This document shows, in pieces, positions 4,832 through 9,680 of a stretch of DNA of 9,680 bases. Both the position numbers and the translations under genes were made by a program. Position 1 is the stretch's first letter, and the number at the start of each line of letters is the position of its first letter. The notes under the pieces are model-generated. The model made no database searches and had not been told where the DNA came from. It saw only the letters and a program-made list of their open reading frames with translations. Location of the stretch: assembly GCA_947374105.1 (NCBI GenBank), contig CANCAO010000037.1, positions 1-9,680 on the forward strand. The letters run 5' to 3'. The DNA is from Comamonadaceae bacterium. GTDB taxonomy: Bacteria; Pseudomonadota; Gammaproteobacteria; Burkholderiales; Burkholderiaceae_C.

Positions 4832-7765
4832 TCAGTGAGCCTGATCCCAGTTGGCGCCTACGCCCACTTCTGCCAGCAAGGGCACTTTGAGGTTAGCCAC
4901 ACCGGCCATCAGGCGTGGCACCTCGTGGCGCACCCAATCCACTTCGGCTTCGGGCACTTCAAACACCAGTTCGTCATGCACTTGCATGATCATCTTGATA
5001 CCACGATGTTCAGCGTCCAGCACCTGCTGCACCTTGACCATGCTGAGCTTGATGAGATCGGCCGCTGTGCCTTGCATGGGCGCGTTGATAGCAGCGCGCT
5101 CAGCCCCGGCGCGGCGTTGGCCGTTGGGTGAGTTGATCTCGGGCAGGTAGAGGCGGCGGCCAAACACGGTTTCCACATAGCCCTGCTCTTTGGCCAAGCG
5201 GCGCGTGTCGTCCATGTAGTGGCGCACGCCGGGGTAGCGGTCAAAGTAGCGGGCGATATAGTTCTTCGCCGCCGTGTTGTCGATACTTAATGCACGCGCC
5301 AAACCATAGGCGCTCATGCCGTAGATCAAGCCGAAATTGATGACCTTGGCGTAGCGGCGCTGCTCGCTGCTGACCTCGGCGGTGGTGATACCAAATATTT
5401 CTGCGGCGGTGGCGCGGTGCACGTCCATGCCATCATGAAACGCCAGCAACAACGCAGCGTCGCCACTGATGTGGGCCATGATGCGCAGCTCGATTTGCGA
5501 ATAGTCGGCACTGGCAATCAAACAGCCCGGCGGGGCTACAAAGGCCTCGCGCACGCGGCGCCCCTCGGGCGTGCGGATAGGGATATTTTGTAGATTAGGG
5601 TCGTTGCTGGACAAGCGCCCAGTCACGGCTACCGCCTGCGCGTAATGGGTGTGCACGCGGCCCGTGCGCGGGTGAGCCAGTTGCGCGAGTTTGTCGGTGT
5701 AGGTGCCCTTGAGCTTGGCCAGGCCGCGGTGTTCCAGAATTTTGGCGGGTAGAGGGAAATCTTCGGCCAATTTCTCCAGCACTTCTTCGTCGGTGCTGGG
5801 TGCGCCGGTGGCGGTTTTCTTCACGATGGGCAGGCCCAGCTTGGTGAAAAAAATCTCGCCAATCTGCTTGGGGCTGCTCAGGTTGAAGGGTTGGCCCGCC
5901 AGCTCATGCGCCTCTGTTTCCAATTGCAAAATGCGCTGGCCCAACTGGTGGCTTTGCGTGGCCAGCGTGGGGGCGTCAATCAGCACGCCGTTGCGTTCGA
6001 TGCGGTACAGGGCCTCGCTGCTGGCGATTTCCAACTCATAGATAAAACGCAGCTTGTCGTTGTTCTCAAGTTGTGGCCATAGGGCCAAGTGAACATCTAG
6101 CGTCTGGTCGGAGTCTTCACACGAGTATTCAGCGGCTTTGGAGATATCGACCTGGCTGAATGAAATCTGGTTCACGCCCTTGCCGCACAGGTCTTCATAG
6201 CTGATGCCGCTGCGCCCTAAATGGCGCTCGGCCAGGCTGGATAGGCCGTGGGGCTTATGAACCTCCAGCACGTAGCTTTGCAACATGGTGTCGTGCGCGT
6301 AGCCCTGCACCTCCACACCATGGTTGGCGAACACATGGCGGTCGTATTTGACGTGCTGGCCCAGCTTTTTGTGCGCCGGGTTTTCCAGCCAGGGCTTCAG
6401 AAGTGTCAGCACCTCATCACGCGGCAACTGCACCGGGGCATCGGGGTAGTCGTGCGTGAGCGGAATGTAGGCGGCCTCCCCCGGCGTGACGCTGAAGGAC
6501 AGGCCAACAATCTCGGCGCGCATCTCGTCGAGCGAAGTGGTCTCGGTGTCCACGGCCACCAGTTCAGCGGCTTCGATGCGTGCCAGCCAGGTGTTAAAGG
6601 CGTCCCAAGTGAGGACAGTGTCATAGGCGACGGTGCTCACGGGCGAGGAAGTGGGGATGACGGGGGCATCGACCACGACAGGTGATTCGGGTTCGTCGAA
6701 CAGGCCGGGTTCGCGTTGAGCCGCTGCCCGTTCGGGCTTGTTGCCGCCACCACGTCCGCGCTCACCATCACTCCGCTCGCCCTGAGCTGGTCGAAGGGCT
6801 TCGACAGGCTCAACCCGAACGGCGTTGGAGGGGCTGTCCCCCAACGACCTAGCCAAGCCCTTGAAGCCGTATTTTTCGTAAAAAGTTTTTAACGCTGCTG
6901 TCTCGGGCGCGCCCGTGCTGAGTGAGAGTAGTGAAGGCAGTTCCGGCACCCAGGCGTTTAGATCACAGTCGGTTTTGATCGTCACTAGATTGCGGCCCGT
7001 GGGCAGCCAGTCCAGTGCAGCGCGCAGATTCTCACCCACCACGCCCTTAATCTGGCTCGCGTTGGCCACCAAGGAGTCTAGCGAGCCGTACTCCTGTAAC
7101 CACTTGACTGCCGTCTTAGGGCCCACTTTGGCCACACCGGGCACGTTGTCCACAGTGTCACCCACCAGCGTTTGGTAGTCGATCATGCGCTCGGGCGGTA
7201 CGCCGAATTCAGCCGTCACACCGGCTACATCACGCCGTTTGCCGTTCATGGTGTCAATGATGGTGATGTGCGAGTTGACCAATTGCGCCAAGTCTTTGTC
7301 ACCACTGCTCACGATCACATCAATACCCTGGCGTGCAGCAATCACGGCCAGCGTGCCGATGACGTCGTCGGCTTCCACGCCGGGCACGTCCAGCACAGGC
7401 CAGCCCAGCAGACGAACCACCTCATGAATCGGCTCAATCTGCGCACGCAGGTCGTCTGGCATGGGGCTGCGGTGCTGCTTGTACTCGGGATAAATATCGT
7501 CGCGAAAGGTGGGGCCTTTAGCGTCAAACACGCAGGCCAAATAGTCGGCGGGAAAGTCCTTACGCAGGCTTTGCAGCATATTGATGATGATGCGAATAGC
7601 GCCCGTCTTTTGTACCGTACCATCGGGCAAGGTGACCGACATGGCGTCGCCACCCGCAAAAAAGGCGCGGTAAAGGTAACTGGAGCCGTCCACCAGCAGC
7701 AGAGTTTTGGGTGGGGTCACGCTTGTAGTTAACGGTATGGAGGCGGGGCTTGGGGTATCACTCAT
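4832..7765 (-). CDS. polA: DNA polymerase I
   Basis: Enzyme of 977 residues (E. coli PolA has 928) that removes RNA primers and fills gaps in lagging-strand synthesis and excision repair. The 5'-nuclease domain (about 20-300) shows LLLVDGSSY, EADDVIG (131-137), SGDKDLAQL and GDTVDNVPGV. The 3'-5' exonuclease domain (about 380-560) keeps D406 and E408 in DTET, D475 in KYDR and D551 in the YSCED segment, so proofreading should be active. The polymerase domain has motif A DYSQIELRI (754-762), the O-helix RRYAKVINFGLIYG (803-816; R803, K807, F811) and motif C VHDE (929-932). The extra length lies mainly in the linker (about 305-375), where residues 315-331 are encoded by a palindromic repeat, and in an N-terminal extension of about 15 residues. 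It is divergent from DUF2782 and 10 bases upstream of tupB. Confidence 0.98.
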   Translation of the reverse strand: MSDTPSPASIPLTTSVTPPKTLLLVDGSSYLYRAFFAGGDAMSVTLPDGTVQKTGAIRIIINMLQSLRKDFPADYLACVFDAKGPTFRDDIYPEYKQHRSPMPDDLRAQIEPIHEVVRLLGWPVLDVPGVEADDVIGTLAVIAARQGIDVIVSSGDKDLAQLVNSHITIIDTMNGKRRDVAGVTAEFGVPPERMIDYQTLVGDTVDNVPGVAKVGPKTAVKWLQEYGSLDSLVANASQIKGVVGENLRAALDWLPTGRNLVTIKTDCDLNAWVPELPSLLSLSTGAPETAALKTFYEKYGFKGLARSLGDSPSNAVRVEPVEALRPAQGERSDGERGRGGGNKPERAAAQREPGLFDEPESPVVVDAPVIPTSSPVSTVAYDTVLTWDAFNTWLARIEAAELVAVDTETTSLDEMRAEIVGLSFSVTPGEAAYIPLTHDYPDAPVQLPRDEVLTLLKPWLENPAHKKLGQHVKYDRHVFANHGVEVQGYAHDTMLQSYVLEVHKPHGLSSLAERHLGRSGISYEDLCGKGVNQISFSQVDISKAAEYSCEDSDQTLDVHLALWPQLENNDKLRFIYELEIASSEALYRIERNGVLIDAPTLATQSHQLGQRILQLETEAHELAGQPFNLSSPKQIGEIFFTKLGLPIVKKTATGAPSTDEEVLEKLAEDFPLPAKILEHRGLAKLKGTYTDKLAQLAHPRTGRVHTHYAQAVAVTGRLSSNDPNLQNIPIRTPEGRRVREAFVAPPGCLIASADYSQIELRIMAHISGDAALLLAFHDGMDVHRATAAEIFGITTAEVSSEQRRYAKVINFGLIYGMSAYGLARALSIDNTAAKNYIARYFDRYPGVRHYMDDTRRLAKEQGYVETVFGRRLYLPEINSPNGQRRAGAERAAINAPMQGTAADLIKLSMVKVQQVLDAEHRGIKMIMQVHDELVFEVPEAEVDWVRHEVPRLMAGVANLKVPLLAEVGVGANWDQAH
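6773..6822. repeat. Imperfect palindromic REP-like repeat inserted in frame in polA
   Basis: Two 24-base arms (6773-6796 and 6799-6822) separated by GG are inverted copies matching at 18 of 24 positions. The inner eight base pairs flank the loop as GGTCGAAG/CTTCGACA-type arms, and the outer ends are CCG/CGG. The motif resembles a dispersed palindrome I recall as very common between genes in Comamonadaceae and related bacteria, with arms containing GTTCGGGCTGAGCCTGTCG. Here it lies inside polA and is read without a stop as VRVEPVEALRPAQGER (residues 316-331), in the flexible linker between the 5'-nuclease and exonuclease domains. In mRNA it could form a strong hairpin. Confidence 0.75.
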
Positions 7766-7771
7766 GCGCGC

Positions 7772-7777
7772 ATTGTG
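7772..7777 (-). promoter_or_regulatory. Possible -10 element of polA
   Basis: On the minus strand CACAAT (4 of 6 matches to TATAAT) lies 6 bases before the polA ATG. It mirrors TACAAT, placed 6 bases before the divergent DUF2782 gene. If used, transcription would start at or near the first codon. No clear -35 hexamer is seen, so this is weak. Confidence 0.2.
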
Positions 7778-7814
7778 CCTGTGTTGCGCCTGCCCAGAAG
7801 CGCACCGATGGTTC

Positions 7815-7820
7815 TACAAT
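7815..7820 (+). promoter_or_regulatory. Probable -10 element of the DUF2782-thrB unit
   Basis: TACAAT, one mismatch from TATAAT, ends 6 bases before the chosen ATG at 7827. This spacing would put the transcription start on or next to the start codon, giving a leaderless or nearly leaderless message. No Shine-Dalgarno is visible before the ATG, which fits. A -35 match at normal spacing is poor; TTGCGC at 7784-7789 is 25 bases away, too far for a standard promoter. Confidence 0.4.
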
Positions 7821-7826
7821 GCATCC

Positions 7827-8144
7827 ATGCGTGTTGCTCACTTCCTCCCCCCCCTTCTAGCCCTCGCCCTGTGCGGTCAAGGCTTCACATGGGCTCAGAC
7901 CCCAAGCCCTGCGGATAAGTCCGAGCAGACCATTGAGCGCATTCACCATGAAGACAAGGGTTCGCGTATTGACGAGCTGCGCGTGGGCGGCGAAACCAAA
8001 AGCATCACGGTGAGCCCCAAGGGCAATATGCCACCCTATGAAGTCAAGGCCGAAGGCGGCAACCGCAGCCCCACAGCCAACAATCGGGATGGCAGCACCA
8101 ACGGCTCTGGCGGCAGCAGTGGTTGGAAGGTTTTGGGCTTTTAA
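7827..8144 (+). CDS. DUF2782 family small secreted protein
   Basis: Protein of 105 residues with a Sec-type signal peptide: MRV, a hydrophobic core (HFLPPLLALALCG) and likely cleavage after about residue 23-24 (TWA-QT region). The mature part carries a compact motif region, IERIHHEDKGSRIDELRVGGETKSITVSPKGNMPPYEV in outline, matching what I recall of DUF2782, found in betaproteobacteria next to polA and thrB. A Gly/Ser/Asn-rich tract (about 76-98) leads to the C-terminal WKVLGF. No function is established and I do not propose one; the likely location is the periplasm. The ATG at 7827 is chosen because it begins a proper signal peptide. The frame is open further upstream, but that would run into polA on the other strand. 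A run of 8 C (7847-7854) lies in the signal peptide codons. thrB starts 3 bases after its stop. Confidence 0.85.
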   Translation: MRVAHFLPPLLALALCGQGFTWAQTPSPADKSEQTIERIHHEDKGSRIDELRVGGETKSITVSPKGNMPPYEVKAEGGNRSPTANNRDGSTNGSGGSSGWKVLGF

Positions 8145-8147
8145 TTC

Positions 8148-9149
8148 ATGGCGGTTTACACAGAAGTCTCATTCGATGAGGCCAGCGTCCTTTTGCATAC
8201 CCTGAACCTGGGTTCACTGCAAAACATGCAAGGTTGCTCGGGTGGCATAGAAAATACCAACTACTTCGTCACCACCGACAAGGGTGCGTATGTGCTGACT
8301 GTGTTCGAGCGCCTGAGCTTCGAGCAGTTGCCGTTCTACCTGCACTTTATGAAGCATCTGGCGCTACGCGACATCCCCGCGCCTGACCCGGCGGCTGATC
8401 GGGATGGTGACATTCTGCACACACTCAAAGGCAAACCCGCCGCCGTGGTTAATCGCCTGCGCGGCAAAAGCGAACTTGCACCCACATCGGCCCACTGCGC
8501 GGCCGTGGGCGACATGCTGGCCCGAATGCACGTGACCGCACGTGACTTTGACCGCAGCCAGCCCAATTTACGTGGCTTAAGCTGGTGGAACGAGACGGTG
8601 CCCGTGGTGTTGCCCTACCTTGATCCAGACCAGGCGGCGCTGATTCGCACTGAGTTGGCTTATCAAAACCATGTGGCTGCTTCATCAGCCTACACTGCGC
8701 TGCCACGCGGCCCCATCCATGCCGACTTGTTTCGTGACAACGTGATGTTTGACCTTGAACCCGGAGCCCAAGGCCAGCCCGTTCTCACCGGCTTTTTTGA
8801 CTTTTATTTCGCAGGCGTGGACACTTGGCTGTTCGATCTGGCGGTGTGCTTGAACGATTGGTGCATTGACTTGGGCAACGGCGCAATGGATGCTGACCGT
8901 ACCCGCAGCTTCTTGACGGCCTACACGGCGGTGCGCGCCCTGACTTCAACCGAACGCGAACTGCTGCCCGCTCTGCTTCGCGCTGGTGCCTTGCGCTTTT
9001 GGATCTCTCGCCTGTGGGATATGCACCTGCCGCGCGAGGCAACGGTGTTGCAGGCACACGATCCGGCCCATTTCGAGCGGATCTTGCGCCAGCGTATTGC
9101 CCATCCGATTCAGTTGACGACACACTTGAGCCATGATGCCTTCAATTGA
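8148..9149 (+). CDS. thrB: Homoserine kinase (ThrB, APH/choline-kinase-like type)
   Basis: Cytoplasmic kinase of 333 residues that phosphorylates L-homoserine with ATP on the way to threonine. It belongs to the aminoglycoside-phosphotransferase-like homoserine kinase family of Pseudomonas and betaproteobacteria, not the GHMP family of E. coli ThrB. Visible motifs are the N-lobe GIENTNYF (33-40), the catalytic loop HADLFRDN (191-198; catalytic D193, metal-binding N198) and the DFG-like metal site in GFFDFYFAG (D218), followed by WLFDLAVCLNDWC, typical of this family. The ATG at 8148 lies 3 bases after the DUF2782 stop, suggesting one message and translational coupling. No strong ribosome binding site is seen at normal spacing. 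The end overlaps or nearly abuts the next gene. Confidence 0.95.
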   Translation: MAVYTEVSFDEASVLLHTLNLGSLQNMQGCSGGIENTNYFVTTDKGAYVLTVFERLSFEQLPFYLHFMKHLALRDIPAPDPAADRDGDILHTLKGKPAAVVNRLRGKSELAPTSAHCAAVGDMLARMHVTARDFDRSQPNLRGLSWWNETVPVVLPYLDPDQAALIRTELAYQNHVAASSAYTALPRGPIHADLFRDNVMFDLEPGAQGQPVLTGFFDFYFAGVDTWLFDLAVCLNDWCIDLGNGAMDADRTRSFLTAYTAVRALTSTERELLPALLRAGALRFWISRLWDMHLPREATVLQAHDPAHFERILRQRIAHPIQLTTHLSHDAFN

Positions 9150-9680
9150 CACCCCACTCCCCGCCATGCGACTGAATATTGTCCCGGCTCGCACGGGCAT
9201 GCTATGGGTCAAGCAAGGATTGCGAACATTCTTCAAGCAGCCATTGGCCCTGTCGGGTCTGTTCTTGATGTTCATCATCACCGTGTCGCTAGGCAGCCTG
9301 ATCCCCTACTTGGGCAACATCTTGGCGCTGGCTGTTTTACCAGCGGCCACGCTCGGGCTGATGGCTGCCACGCGTGAAGCGGAACAGGGCAAATTCCCCA
9401 TGCCTCTCATTCTGATCAGCGCATTTCGCGGGAGTAAACAACAGTCACGTGCCATGTGGGTTTTAGGTGTTATCTACGCGCTGGGTTTTTTGACTGTGCT
9501 GGGCATTTCGGCCCTGCTCGATGGGGGTCAGTTCGCCCGGCTTTATTTAGTCGGTGGCAACCTGTCACCCGAAATGATTCAGTCTGCCGAGTTTCAATTG
9601 GCCCTCTATGCGGCTATGACCGTGTACTTACCCCTGTCGCTGTTGTTCTGGCATGCCCCGGCTTTGGTCCACTGGCACGG
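9133..9680 (+). CDS. BPSS1780-family membrane protein (3' end outside window)
   Basis: Open frame of 182 codons running off the window end. The N-terminal core MRLNIVPARTGMLWVKQGLR and the later FWHAPALVHWHG resemble what I recall of the BPSS1780 family of multi-pass membrane proteins of unknown function. Hydrophobic segments lie at about 37-58, 61-78, 111-130 and 157-178, with an amphipathic basic stretch (FRGSKQQSR) between the second and third. The start is uncertain. ATGATG at 9133/9136 would overlap the end of thrB by about 14-17 bases. The in-frame ATG at 9166, 16 bases after thrB, starts directly at the conserved MRLNIVPARTG and may be the real one. It is probably cotranscribed with thrB. 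Function unknown. Confidence 0.8.
   Translation, partial: MMPSIDTPLPAMRLNIVPARTGMLWVKQGLRTFFKQPLALSGLFLMFIITVSLGSLIPYLGNILALAVLPAATLGLMAATREAEQGKFPMPLILISAFRGSKQQSRAMWVLGVIYALGFLTVLGISALLDGGQFARLYLVGGNLSPEMIQSAEFQLALYAAMTVYLPLSLLFWHAPALVHWH

Noticed and set aside
4475..5131. 218-codon plus-strand open frame across the tupB/polA junction
   Set aside because: It is antisense to two convincing genes, has low-complexity Ser/Thr/Arg composition at its start, and matches no family I recognise; a shadow frame of GC-rich coding DNA.
7172..7732. 186-codon plus-strand open frame antisense to the polA start
   Set aside because: It lies wholly opposite the 5'-nuclease domain of polA and shows no domain or signal; typical antisense shadow, as is the 145-codon frame at 6248-6685.
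7707..7826. N-terminal extension of the DUF2782 frame into polA
   Set aside because: The added 40 residues are antisense to polA and would bury the signal peptide; ATG 7827 is preferred.

Overview
This window looks like a chromosomal core segment from a betaproteobacterium of the order Burkholderiales, most likely family Comamonadaceae (Rhodoferax/Polaromonas-like). The assignment rests on three things recalled without a database search: the gene order polA / DUF2782 / thrB / BPSS1780-family membrane protein; protein sequences typical of that family; and two short repeat families common in Comamonadaceae intergenic DNA. Most of the window is moderately GC-rich. The first gene looks visibly more A/T-rich.

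Layout. 4-1524 (+) is a PAS-PAS-HD-GYP signalling protein with an 11-C homopolymer just inside its first visible ATG. Its 3' end faces, across only 14 bases, a two-gene tRNA operon on the minus strand (tRNA-Pro(TGG) then tRNA-Arg(TCT), both with encoded CCA). 1778-3276 (+) is a translationally coupled pair, aat and bpt, the two leucyl-transferases of the bacterial N-degron pathway. A short intergenic repeat (about 3279-3340) separates bpt from a minus-strand unit, which reads in transcription order polA, then a TupB-like permease, then a TupC-like ATPase. No substrate-binding protein gene for this transporter lies in the window. From 7827 (+), divergent from polA, run a small secreted DUF2782 protein, the homoserine kinase gene thrB, and a BPSS1780-family membrane protein cut by the window end.

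How the genes relate. aat and bpt together tag proteins bearing N-terminal Arg/Lys or Asp/Glu with Leu (or Phe) for ClpS/ClpAP degradation. PolA performs Okazaki-fragment processing and repair synthesis. TupB and TupC would form the membrane and motor parts of a tungstate importer that needs a TupA encoded elsewhere. ThrB phosphorylates homoserine in threonine synthesis; nothing in the sequence links DUF2782 or BPSS1780 to that pathway. The HD-GYP protein probably hydrolyses cyclic di-GMP in response to signals sensed by its PAS domains.

No wholly new multi-gene system is visible. The most unusual signals are a palindromic repeat inserted in frame in the polA interdomain linker, the C11 tract at the start of the HD-GYP gene, the transporter pair without a binding protein behind polA, and closely spaced -10-like elements that could make the divergent polA/DUF2782 transcripts nearly leaderless.
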